From Thalassospira lucentensis (lineage in GTDB: Bacteria > Pseudomonadota > Alphaproteobacteria > Rhodospirillales > Thalassospiraceae), in contig NZ_CP136684.1 of NCBI RefSeq assembly GCF_032921865.1, positions 1,594,501 through 1,658,500 on the forward strand: 64,000 bases of DNA. The letters are read 5' to 3'. The notes under the pieces were generated by a model that searched no databases, was not told the DNA's origin, and saw only the letters and a program-made list of their open reading frames with translations. Position 1 is the stretch's first letter. Each line of letters starts with the position of its first letter. Both the position numbers and the translations under genes were made by a program. Below are positions 17,090 through 24,504 of this stretch, one piece after another.

Positions 17090-18066
17090 ACGAGAATAGT
17101 CAGCGCGACGACGACCACGACAGTATGAGCCCTCGCCAAGGCGGGGATAATGGTCAGGATTCGGATAACGGGTCCTTATGGGGCAATGTCGCATCGGCAT
17201 TGGGCCTTAAGCGCGGCAAAGCGCGAAACGGCGAAGCATCGCTTTCCGATACGCTTGAAGAGCTTGCCGAACGTAGTGAAGAAGATGATGAGCCCGTCTC
17301 GCTTCATGAACGGTCGCTTTTTGAAAATATCATCGCCCTTCGCGATATGACCGCCGAAGATGTGATGATCCCGCGCGCCGATATTGTAGCGGTCGAAAAA
17401 AGCATCACCCTCGACGAACTGGTCGAGGTGATGGTGAAAAAGGCACATTCCCGTCTGCCGGTTTATGGCGAGTCTATCGATGAAATCGTTGGTATGGTCC
17501 ATATCAAGGATGTTTTGGGCTGCGTTGCGGCGGGCAAGGAATTCCAGCTGCAGACCCTGTTGCGCCGGGTGCTGTTCGTGTCGCCTGCGATCCGTGTCCT
17601 CGACCTGTTATCGGAAATGCGTCTGTCGCGGACGCATATGGCGCTGGTGGTTGACGAGTTTGGCGGTATCGATGGCCTGATCACCATCGAGGATCTGGTC
17701 GAGGAAATTGTCGGCGAAATTGACGACGAGCACGACATTGACCAGACACCTAAGCTGATCCGCCTTTCGGATGGCTGCTATATTGCCGATGCGCGTTACG
17801 AGGTCGAGGACCTGGAGGAAAAGCTGGGTTTTGGCCTGCTGGACGAGGATGAGGACGAAGATATCGATACGCTGGGTGGGTTGGTCTTTTCGCTGGCGGG
17901 GCGTGTTCCCGCGCGAGGCGAACTGATCGAGCATCCGACCGGTATCCAGTTCGAGGTTCTTGATGCCGATCCACGCCGTATCCGGCGCTTGCGCATTCAC
18001 CTGATCCGCACGGAACCGGCAGTGATCAGTGACGAAAGTTCCAAACAGGGATCATCCAATGATTGA
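17086..18066 (+). CDS. corC: CorC/HlyC-family CBS-domain protein
   Basis: A 326-residue soluble protein with an acidic, low-complexity N-terminus, then two CBS domains at about residues 85-200 (VMIPRADIVAVEKSITLDEL and HMALVVDEFGGIDGLITIED). A CorC_HlyC transporter-associated domain follows at about residues 220-305 (YEVEDLEEKLGFGL, then TLGGLVFSLAGRVPARGE). In E. coli, YbeX/CorC is linked to magnesium and cobalt efflux and to ribosome maturation; the position between ybeY and lnt is the standard one. There is no membrane DUF21 domain, so this is the short YbeX form. It overlaps lnt by 8 bp. Confidence 0.92.
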   Translation: MNENSQRDDDHDSMSPRQGGDNGQDSDNGSLWGNVASALGLKRGKARNGEASLSDTLEELAERSEEDDEPVSLHERSLFENIIALRDMTAEDVMIPRADIVAVEKSITLDELVEVMVKKAHSRLPVYGESIDEIVGMVHIKDVLGCVAAGKEFQLQTLLRRVLFVSPAIRVLDLLSEMRLSRTHMALVVDEFGGIDGLITIEDLVEEIVGEIDDEHDIDQTPKLIRLSDGCYIADARYEVEDLEEKLGFGLLDEDEDEDIDTLGGLVFSLAGRVPARGELIEHPTGIQFEVLDADPRRIRRLRIHLIRTEPAVISDESSKQGSSND

Positions 18067-19639
18067 TAGACTGGCGGTGCGTCTGGCCAACCTTACGGGT
18101 TGGCGCAGGCGTTTTTTGTGGCTGGTGTCCGGGGCGGTTGCGGTATTGGCGTTGCCGCCTTTCTTCTTTTTACCGGCCCTTCCGATAGCTTTTGCCGTGC
18201 TGCTTTGGTCGCTTGACGGCGTTAAATGCAACAAAGGCGCGCTTTCGGCGGGTTGGTGGTTCGGAACCGGACATTTTGCCGCCGGTTTTTACTGGGTCAG
18301 TCATGCCTTTCTGGTCGAGCCGGAAATCTATGGCTGGATGATCCCGTTTGTCTTGCTCGGACTGGGGGGCGGGCTTGCGATCTTTCCGATGGTTGCCGTT
18401 TGGGCGAGCTGGTGGCTGACGCGCGAAATTATCGGGCGTGCTGTGATGCTGGCAGCTTTGTGGGCGGTTGGTGAATTCCTTCGCGGCCATCTGATGACCG
18501 GTTTCCCCTGGAACCTGCTGGCCCATGTCTGGGCGGTCGATCCGGCTCCGATGCAATTTGCCTCAATCATCGGGGTTTATGGACTATCGGTGATCACGGG
18601 CCTCTTTGCGACTTTGCCTGCGACTTTCGTTGCAGGACGTGCCGGGCGATTGACAGCTTTTGCGGGCATCATGATTGCAGTGCTGTTGTGGGGTGGTGGT
18701 GCGCTTCGCCTTGCTCTCGTGGGACCAGCGGATGCCGAGGCTGCCGTTTCTGAAGATTTGCCTGTGGTGCAGGTCGTGCAGCCCAATATCCCGCAGCGTG
18801 AAAAGTGGGTACCGGAACTTCAGGATCAGCATTTTGCAAAACTGCTGCGACTGTCGCGTCGCCCCGCCGATATGGCGCCGGCCCGCAGACGTATCGTGAT
18901 CTGGCCCGAAACTGCTGCGACATTTTTTGTCGAAGCCCAACCGGTACGCAGGTTGCAGATGGCATCGGTTCTCGGACCTGGTGATATTCTGGTTACCGGG
19001 GCTCCACGAACCTATCCGCGGGATACGGATGAATTCAAAGTTTGGAACGCGGTTCAGGTTCTCGACAGTACCGGTGAGATTGTTGCGAGTTTCGACAAGT
19101 TCCACCTCGTCCCATTTGGCGAGTACGTGCCGTTCCGCAACTGGATACCGATCCCGAAACTGACGGCAGGACGCACTGATTTCTCTTTTGGGCCGGGACC
19201 GCAGACACTTGATATTGCAGGTTTGCCGAGTTTCTCGCCCCTGATTTGTTATGAGGTGATCTTCCCGGGTGCGGTTATTGACGATGCCAATCAGCCCGAC
19301 TGGTTGCTAAATGTGACCAATGATGGCTGGTTTGGCAAAAGTGCCGGCCCTTATCAGCATCTGGCAGCTGCACGGTTTCGCAGTGTCGAAGAAGGGCGTC
19401 CGATGGTTCGGGCGGCCTATACCGGTGTATCGGCAATGTATGATGCATATGGACGGGAACTGGCGACACTCCCCTTAAGTGGAGAGGGAGTCATGGTTCA
19501 CCCCCTTTCGGGGGTGTATAACCATACCACGGTATATTATTTGTGGCGCGATATTCTATTTTACGGTATTGTAACCTTTCTAGCCGTTCTCGTTTTGGGA
19601 TATAGTGGGTTTTTCAAATCCCTTAAAGCGGCTGTGTGA
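18059..19639 (+). CDS. lnt: Apolipoprotein N-acyltransferase
   Basis: A 526-residue inner-membrane enzyme that adds the third acyl chain to lipoproteins. The ATG at 18059 (MIDRLAVRLANLTGW) is chosen over an in-frame start at 18029. The first 230 residues hold six or so hydrophobic helices. The periplasmic nitrilase domain carries the Glu-Lys-Cys triad: E in WPETAATFF, K in DKFHLVPFGEYVPF, C in LICYEVIFPG. Near the 3' end, the coding sequence contains two neighbouring perfect inverted repeats (19468-19491 and 19499-19516). It closes the miaB operon. Confidence 0.96.
   Translation: MIDRLAVRLANLTGWRRRFLWLVSGAVAVLALPPFFFLPALPIAFAVLLWSLDGVKCNKGALSAGWWFGTGHFAAGFYWVSHAFLVEPEIYGWMIPFVLLGLGGGLAIFPMVAVWASWWLTREIIGRAVMLAALWAVGEFLRGHLMTGFPWNLLAHVWAVDPAPMQFASIIGVYGLSVITGLFATLPATFVAGRAGRLTAFAGIMIAVLLWGGGALRLALVGPADAEAAVSEDLPVVQVVQPNIPQREKWVPELQDQHFAKLLRLSRRPADMAPARRRIVIWPETAATFFVEAQPVRRLQMASVLGPGDILVTGAPRTYPRDTDEFKVWNAVQVLDSTGEIVASFDKFHLVPFGEYVPFRNWIPIPKLTAGRTDFSFGPGPQTLDIAGLPSFSPLICYEVIFPGAVIDDANQPDWLLNVTNDGWFGKSAGPYQHLAAARFRSVEEGRPMVRAAYTGVSAMYDAYGRELATLPLSGEGVMVHPLSGVYNHTTVYYLWRDILFYGIVTFLAVLVLGYSGFFKSLKAAV
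19468..19516 (+). repeat. Two adjacent inverted repeats inside the 3' end of lnt
   Basis: ACTCCC (19468-19473) pairs with GGGAGT (19486-19491). CACCCCC (19499-19505) pairs with GGGGGTG (19510-19516) around TTTC. Both lie within codons of lnt. They could act as RNA structure; no T tract follows. Confidence 0.5.
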
Positions 19640-19714
19640 AGCACCGAACCGCTCCCTGATTGTCCCACCAAAAATAAGAGCGGGTAGGTCGGAGTGAGAG
19701 AAGGACAACACAAA

Positions 19715-20209
19715 ATGTCGCCTAAGGATGAAAACACGATGGTCAAAAACACCCGTGGCAGAGGTCGGGGCCGGACCGCAAGTGGCAAGCCGAACCCGGT
19801 TGATATTCATGTTGGTGCACGCGTTCGACTGCGCAGAACGCTGCTTGGCATGAGCCAGGAGAAGCTTGGCGAGGCCATCGGCCTGACATTCCAGCAGGTT
19901 CAGAAATATGAACGCGGTGCAAACCGTGTTGGAGCGTCGCGCCTATATGATTTGTCGCGCGTTCTCGAAGTGCCGGTTTCATTCTTCTTTGATGACATGC
20001 CAGACGAGATTTCGTCGAAATCCGTGCACGAGCGTCGCGAAATGTCGGAAAGCCCGGATCCGTTCGATAACGATCCGATGAACCGTCGCGAAACGCTTGA
20101 GCTGGTGCGGGCATATTATCGGATTACTGATCCGACGCAGCGTAAACGTGTTTTCGAGCTGGTCAAATCAATGGGCATTCTTGTTGCAGACAACGAAAAC
20201 GCAAAATAG
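19715..20209 (+). CDS. XRE-family regulator (PraR-like)
   Basis: A 164-residue DNA-binding protein. The ATG at 19715 (MSPKDENTM) is favoured by GAAGGA just upstream; a GTG at 19694 is in frame. A basic N-terminus is followed by the HTH at about residues 30-85: IHVGARVRLRRTLLGMSQEK, then LGLTFQQVQKYERG-type sequence and VGASRLYDLSRVLEVPVSFFF. This layout matches the alphaproteobacterial family that includes rhizobial PraR, a regulator of attachment and quorum-sensing genes. The C-terminal half (RRETLELVRAYYRITDPTQR) is also conserved in that family. It sits before metK but ends in its own terminator. Its targets are unknown. Confidence 0.85.
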   Translation: MSPKDENTMVKNTRGRGRGRTASGKPNPVDIHVGARVRLRRTLLGMSQEKLGEAIGLTFQQVQKYERGANRVGASRLYDLSRVLEVPVSFFFDDMPDEISSKSVHERREMSESPDPFDNDPMNRRETLELVRAYYRITDPTQRKRVFELVKSMGILVADNENAK

Positions 20210-20232
20210 AAAACTCGGAACTATCAATTTGA

Positions 20233-20270
20233 AAAGCGCATTTGTGGCTTCAGGCCCGATGCGCTTTTTT
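20233..20270 (+). terminator. Rho-independent terminator of the XRE regulator
   Basis: AAAGCGCAT (20233-20241) pairs with ATGCGCTTT (20259-20267), and a T run ends at 20270. It isolates the regulator from the metK leader. Confidence 0.85.
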
Positions 20271-20394
20271 GCCTTTGTTAAGACCATTTTGATCCTCGAA
20301 ATTCAATTGGTGCGTTACGCTTATGCACCGATCTTTCTTGACCTGAAAATGTCATTGAGGCAAAACCGCAGTTCGGCGATATGCCTAATCGAAT

Positions 20395-20445
20395 ACGTGG
20401 ACGGATTTGGACCGCTTGCCACCACGCAAAAAAAGGCTAAGTGGG
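20395..20445 (+). promoter_or_regulatory. Candidate SAM-II-like riboswitch aptamer in the metK leader
   Basis: CGTGG (20396-20400) pairs with CCACG (20422-20426) to make a P1 stem identical in sequence to that of the alphaproteobacterial metA/metX SAM-II element. The loop has ATTTGG (20405-20410) and CTTGC (20415-20419). The A-rich strand and GGCTAA (20435-20440) then GTGGG follow, matching the order of conserved SAM-II blocks. CC (20412-20413) can pair with the closing GG as a pseudoknot, but the rest of the pseudoknot helix looks weaker than in known examples. The gene downstream is SAM synthetase. A possible promoter (TTGAGG 20355, GATATG 20378) would start RNA just before the aptamer. Confidence 0.5.
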
Positions 20446-20474
20446 CGCAATTGGTACAGGTCTGTATCGATGCC

Positions 20475-20516
20475 CTCCGGTCCAGTTTATGGAACTCCTT
20501 TTTTCACCGGAGAAGG
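20475..20516 (+). promoter_or_regulatory. Hairpin masking the metK ribosome-binding site
   Basis: CTCCGGT (20475-20481) pairs perfectly with ACCGGAG (20506-20512), covering the start of the Shine-Dalgarno GGAGAAGG (20509-20516) that lies 5 bp before the metK ATG. A competing small stem, AGTT/AACT, lies in the loop. This looks like an expression platform for translational control. Confidence 0.6.
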
Positions 20517-20521
20517 TTTAT

Positions 20522-21694
20522 ATGTCTCTTTCCGAATATCTTTTTACCAGTGAGTCCGTTTCTGAAGGCCATCCGGATAAGGTTTGCGACCGCATTTCCG
20601 ATTCCATTGTTGACGCGTTTCTTGCTGCTGATGAAGATTCGCGCGTTGCCGTAGAGACTCTGGCAACTACCAATCGTGTCGTTCTGGCTGGCGAAGTTCG
20701 CGGTCCTGAAAGCGTTTCCAAGGAAGTGATGGTCGAAGCTGCACGCGAAGCCATTCGCGCCATCGGTTATGAGCAGGAAGGTTTCCATTGGAAAACGGCC
20801 GAAATCGAGTGCCACGTCCACGAACAGTCTGCCGATATTGCCCAAGGTGTTGATTCCGCTGGTGAGAAAGACCTTGGCGCTGGCGACCAAGGCATTATGT
20901 TCGGTTACGCTTGTGACGAAACGGACGAACTGATGCCGGCACCGATCCAGTTCTCGCACCGTATCCTGCGCAAAATGGCCGAAGATCGTCATTCCGGTAA
21001 ATCTGCCGAGTTCGGTCCGGACGCCAAAAGTCAGGTTACCCTGCGTTATATCGATGGCAAGCCGGTCGGTGCGACCTCGGTTGTGGTTTCGACCCAGCAT
21101 GCTGATGGCCTGAGCCAGGCTGATGTCCGTTCGCTGGTCATGCCCTATATTGAGACGATCCTGCCGGAAGGCTGGATGCCGCCGGAAGACGAGATTTACA
21201 TCAACCCGACAGGCCGTTTTGTTATCGGTGGTCCCGATGGCGACGCCGGCCTGACTGGTCGTAAAATCATCGTTGATACCTATGGTGGCGCGGCACCTCA
21301 TGGTGGTGGTGCGTTTTCGGGTAAAGATCCGACCAAGGTTGACCGTTCAGCAGCCTATGCAGCGCGTTACCTTGCGAAAAACGTGGTTGCTGCCGGCCTT
21401 GCCGAACGCTGCACCATTCAGGTTGCCTATGCGATCGGTGTTTCCAAGCCGCTGGCGCTTTATGTCAACAACCATGGCACCGGCAATGTGGACGAAATCA
21501 AACTGGGTAGTGTTTTGCGCCAGTTGATGGATCTCAGCCCGCGGGGCATTCGCGAACATCTTTCGCTTTGTCGTCCGATCTATACCCCGACCTCTGCCTA
21601 TGGCCACTTTGGTCGTCAGGCAGAAGAAGACGGTCGTTTCTCTTGGGAGCGCACCGATCTGGTTGGTGAACTGAAATCGGCATTCGGTGCCTGA
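20522..21694 (+). CDS. metK: S-adenosylmethionine synthetase
   Basis: A 390-residue enzyme making S-adenosylmethionine from methionine and ATP. The ATG at 20522 ([20 protein letters not shown]) is chosen from GGAGAAGG upstream and the family N-terminus; the frame is open to 20441 but that part is leader RNA. Motifs include [25 protein letters not shown] (ATP site) and [16 protein letters not shown]. Expression is probably feedback-controlled by SAM through the leader described above. A strong terminator follows at 21748-21788. Confidence 0.97.
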   Translation: MSLSEYLFTSESVSEGHPDKVCDRISDSIVDAFLAADEDSRVAVETLATTNRVVLAGEVRGPESVSKEVMVEAAREAIRAIGYEQEGFHWKTAEIECHVHEQSADIAQGVDSAGEKDLGAGDQGIMFGYACDETDELMPAPIQFSHRILRKMAEDRHSGKSAEFGPDAKSQVTLRYIDGKPVGATSVVVSTQHADGLSQADVRSLVMPYIETILPEGWMPPEDEIYINPTGRFVIGGPDGDAGLTGRKIIVDTYGGAAPHGGGAFSGKDPTKVDRSAAYAARYLAKNVVAAGLAERCTIQVAYAIGVSKPLALYVNNHGTGNVDEIKLGSVLRQLMDLSPRGIREHLSLCRPIYTPTSAYGHFGRQAEEDGRFSWERTDLVGELKSAFGA

Positions 21695-21747
21695 TTGGCA
21701 GAAAAGACAAAGCACGATTTGCCAAAATCGTGTGACGTGATATGAGG

Positions 21748-21788
21748 CGGGCGGCCCCGATACAAATCCGGGGTCGCCCGTTTGATTT
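21748..21788 (+). terminator. Rho-independent terminator of metK
   Basis: A 12-bp stem with one G-U pair forms between CGGGCGGCCCCG (21748-21759) and CGGGGTCGCCCG (21769-21780), followed by TTTGATTTT. Confidence 0.88.
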
Positions 21789-21825
21789 TCAGCCATTTTT
21801 CGAACCCGTCCTGACAGATAAGACA

Positions 21826-22542
21826 ATGCGCAACAGCAATCGCCCGTTACCGACCCCGGACCGCCCGAATTTTTATGGCCGTCGCGGCAGCCGCCCGCTC
21901 AAAGATTCTCGCCGGGCACTGGTTGACGAGTTGCTTCCGAAAATCGGGATTACCTATCCAGATCAGGCCGGTGTCGATCCGAACGACTATTTCGGGGAAA
22001 AGCATGATCAGCTTTGGCTCGAGATTGGCTTTGGCGGTGGCGAACATTTGGCTGGTCAGGCCCAGGCCAACCCGCAGATCGGGATTATCGGGGCTGAGCC
22101 GTTTATGGACGGGGTTGGCAGCCTCCTGCGTCATATCGACGAGCGTGGTCTAAGCAATGTCCGGATCATTGCTGACGATTCCCGCCCCCTGCTTTACAAG
22201 CTGGTTGACGCCTGCTTTGACCGTGCATTCTTGCTGTTTCCGGATCCATGGCCGAAGAAACGCCATGCGGAACGCCGGTTTATTGGTCCCAAGAATCTTG
22301 CATTGCTGGCGCGTCTCCTGAAAGACGGCGCGGAGTTCCGGGTTGCCAGTGACGACATGCAATATATTTCCTGGACCCTGCAGCATATGCACAATCATCG
22401 GGATTTCGAGTGGCTTGCCGAGAGTCCGGAAGACTGGCGCAACCCGCCTGCCGACTGGGTTAAAACCCGGTATGAACAAAAAGCGCTACGCCAGGGTAAA
22501 AAATGCAATTATTTGCGGTTCCGGCGTAAAAACCGCTCTTGA
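21826..22542 (+). CDS. trmB: tRNA (guanine-N7-)-methyltransferase
   Basis: A 238-residue SAM-dependent enzyme that makes m7G46 in tRNA. The ATG at 21826 (MRNSNRPLPTPDRPNFYGRR) follows the metK terminator; in-frame codons upstream would run through the terminator stem. The SAM-binding motif is LEIGFGGGEHL and the catalytic block is LLFPDPWPKKRHAERRF, both diagnostic. The C-terminus KTRYEQKALRQGKKCNYLRF is typical. It appears to be a single-gene unit, ending at the terminator 22569-22606. Confidence 0.95.
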   Translation: MRNSNRPLPTPDRPNFYGRRGSRPLKDSRRALVDELLPKIGITYPDQAGVDPNDYFGEKHDQLWLEIGFGGGEHLAGQAQANPQIGIIGAEPFMDGVGSLLRHIDERGLSNVRIIADDSRPLLYKLVDACFDRAFLLFPDPWPKKRHAERRFIGPKNLALLARLLKDGAEFRVASDDMQYISWTLQHMHNHRDFEWLAESPEDWRNPPADWVKTRYEQKALRQGKKCNYLRFRRKNRS

Positions 22543-22568
22543 CCGTCTGATGCAGAAGTTCTGGCTAG

Positions 22569-22606
22569 CCCGTGCAAAAGTTTCTCCTTTTGCACGGGTT
22601 TCTTTT
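22569..22606 (+). terminator. Rho-independent terminator of trmB
   Basis: A perfect 12-bp stem forms between CCCGTGCAAAAG (22569-22580) and CTTTTGCACGGG (22587-22598), followed by TTTCTTTT. It marks the left edge of the heme-acquisition island. Confidence 0.93.
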
Positions 22607-22653
22607 GGGTGAACAACATCACCACATAATTTCAATAAGTTGAAATTTTAATT

Positions 22654-22672
22654 GAGAATGATTGTCATGTGC
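22654..22672. promoter_or_regulatory. Fur-like box upstream of the ECF sigma gene
   Basis: GAGAATGATTGTCATGTGC matches the 19-bp E. coli Fur consensus at 14 of 19 positions by my count. It lies about 98 bp before the chosen sigma-factor start, in an AT-rich promoter-like region. Iron repression of the sigma gene is the inference. Confidence 0.6.
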
Positions 22673-22769
22673 GATATTTATGTTGTTCCGCTGATATGAC
22701 GCCGCCGCAAGCTGCTTGTGCCAAATACCTGCATCAAGCTCTACGCGGATAATTCCAAAGGTCCGAGCC

Positions 22770-23279
22770 GTGACGCACTGGGATGTCAACATACTATTCC
22801 GTACCTATCGGTCCCGACTGCTGCATTTTGTGCAGCGGCGGAAACTTTCGTGGCATATGGCCGACGATATCGTGCAGGACACGTTCCTTCGGGTTGTAGC
22901 CACGCCATCGTTGCCTGATCCGCAATTTGCCCAGTCCTATCTGTTCAGGACAGCGCAGAATCTGGTGATTGATCATTTCCGGCGGGAACGGATACTGACC
23001 TTCGTTCAGGAACCTGACAAAGCATTTGAATTCGTTGCCGATGACGCCCCTTCTCCTGAACAGATCGCATGGTCACGACAGGAATTACGACAGTTGCAGG
23101 CATCGCTGAATGCTTTGCCAAAAAACCTTCGGACCGTTTTCATTCTCGCCCGACTTGAAGGTAAGACCTATGGTGAAATTGGCGAGCAACTTGGGATTCC
23201 GACGCAAACCGCCTTTAGCCGAATGGTCCGCGCTCTGACACTTGTCAAAGAGGCAATGGATAAATCGGAAAAAAATTGA
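22770..23279 (+). CDS. hasI: ECF sigma factor, FecI/HasI-like
   Basis: A 169-residue ECF sigma factor from the GTG at 22770; the frame is open to 22716, so the start is uncertain. Region 2 is visible as KLSWHMADDIVQDTFLRVV and SYLFRTAQNLVIDHFRRERI. Region 4 is LPKNLRTVFILARLEGKTY with the HTH EIGEQLGIPTQTAFSRMVRA. Iron-starvation sigma factors of this class are activated by a TonB-dependent receptor through a FecR-type anti-sigma. Both partners are encoded directly downstream (23384 and 24505). The Fur-like box at 22654 suggests repression when iron is plentiful. Predicted targets are its own operon and hasR-hasA. Confidence 0.88.
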   Translation: MTHWDVNILFRTYRSRLLHFVQRRKLSWHMADDIVQDTFLRVVATPSLPDPQFAQSYLFRTAQNLVIDHFRRERILTFVQEPDKAFEFVADDAPSPEQIAWSRQELRQLQASLNALPKNLRTVFILARLEGKTYGEIGEQLGIPTQTAFSRMVRALTLVKEAMDKSEKN

Positions 23280-23383
23280 ATGTCGGATCAGAAATATGCG
23301 CATCAGGTTCGTCCCAATAGTCGGGGTGTTTGTGTGATGCGCGCAAAGACCATCTGATCAATGAAGCATGGAATCCGGCATTC

Positions 23384-24310
23384 ATGGCTATGACAGGTGA
23401 AAATCACGCCGCAAATCTGCCCGATACTGTATCGGAACAGGCGATCTATTGGTTTGCCCTGTTGCTTGATGGCAGTGAAACCGAAGAAGACCGTCGGGCG
23501 TTTGCTCGCTGGCTCGATGCCGATCCGGCGCATCTTGAGGCTTTTGCCGATATCGAAAGGCTTTGGAGCGGCAGCACCAGCCTTAATCTATCAACTGACA
23601 ACAAGGTCGGCCGACGCGCCTTTATGACGGGAACGGCAGCAGCGGTCGTTATCGGTGCGGGTTGGGTATTCGCTCCGCATCATCCTTTTGCCGATATACG
23701 GACTGCGACCGGTGAACGGCATCGTTTTTCCCTTCCCGGTGATGTGGAGGCCGAACTTGCAAGCGACACCGTGATGTCCTATGTCGCGCGTGATGGGGTA
23801 AACGGTGTCGAACTTCATCGCGGCGAAGCGTGGTTCAATCATTTGGCAACCGGCAGCGACTTTTTTGTTGCGGCTACCAATGGCACAAGCTGGTCGCGGG
23901 GGGGGAGGCTCGACGTGGCTGTTTATGACGGGGATGTCACAGTAATCGCCGAGCAAAATCCGTTGACTGTTCGTTTGGGGAGCGCGCAAACGCAATTGGC
24001 CGCGGGAAATGCCGTGCGGTATAGCGACTTGCAAATCGGGAGACCTTACGAGGTTGATATTTCGACAGAGTTGGCCTGGCGGAACGGCCAGCTTGTCTTT
24101 ATGGGGCAGCCTCTTGGGGAAGTCGTTCGTGTTCTGCAGCGCTGGCAGAACGGCAAGATCATGATCATCGGCGAAGAACTCAAATCCCGCCCGGTAACCC
24201 TTGTGGTCGACCTTGAACGGTCAAAGGATGTTCTGCCGGTTCTGGCCAGTGTCCTTTCGATCAGTGTGCATCGGTTTACAGATTACCTGACTATCATTCG
24301 CGCCGCCTGA
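23384..24310 (+). CDS. hasS: FecR-family anti-sigma / signal relay, HasS-like
   Basis: About 308 residues from the ATG at 23384 (MAMTGENHAANLPD); starts at 23330 or 23390 are also possible. The cytoplasmic N-terminal sigma-binding domain (DUF4880) is seen in EQAIYWFALLLDG and RRAFARWLDADPAHLEAFAD. A single membrane helix near residues 75-95 is preceded by paired arginines (RRAFMTGTAAAVVIGAGWVF). The periplasmic FecR domain follows (TATGERHRFSLPGDVEAELA, VELHRGEAWFNH), then a C-terminal STN-like segment that contacts the receptor. It should hold the HasI-like sigma factor inactive until heme-loaded hemophore engages HasR. Confidence 0.88.
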   Translation: MAMTGENHAANLPDTVSEQAIYWFALLLDGSETEEDRRAFARWLDADPAHLEAFADIERLWSGSTSLNLSTDNKVGRRAFMTGTAAAVVIGAGWVFAPHHPFADIRTATGERHRFSLPGDVEAELASDTVMSYVARDGVNGVELHRGEAWFNHLATGSDFFVAATNGTSWSRGGRLDVAVYDGDVTVIAEQNPLTVRLGSAQTQLAAGNAVRYSDLQIGRPYEVDISTELAWRNGQLVFMGQPLGEVVRVLQRWQNGKIMIIGEELKSRPVTLVVDLERSKDVLPVLASVLSISVHRFTDYLTIIRAA

Positions 24311-24367
24311 CCCTCTCAAAATTCAAGATCACCAATCAATGTCACTCTTCGGTTCGGTCGGAACAAC

Positions 24368-24390
24368 TTGATAATAAAAATTATTATCAA
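24368..24390. promoter_or_regulatory. Fur box upstream of hasR
   Basis: TTGATAATAA and TTATTATCAA form perfect 10-bp arms around AAA. The inner 19 bp (24370-24388) match the Fur consensus GATAATGATAATCATTATC at 16 of 19 positions. It lies about 115 bp before the hasR start. Control by the Fur-family regulator at 11605 is inferred. Confidence 0.72.
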
Positions 24391-24504
24391 AAAAATGCAT
24401 TGAATATCAGATATCTGAATTTCAGCTTCGTCTAACTGGGTAACGAAACAACGAATGCGACGCAATCTCATGAATATGCATTCGTGACTCAGGAGACAAA
24501 AAGA

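Noticed and set aside
20097-20654. Plus-strand open frame of 185 residues across the XRE-metK gap
   Set aside because: It overlaps the end of the XRE gene, the terminator, the leader RNA and the start of metK in another frame, and has no domain.
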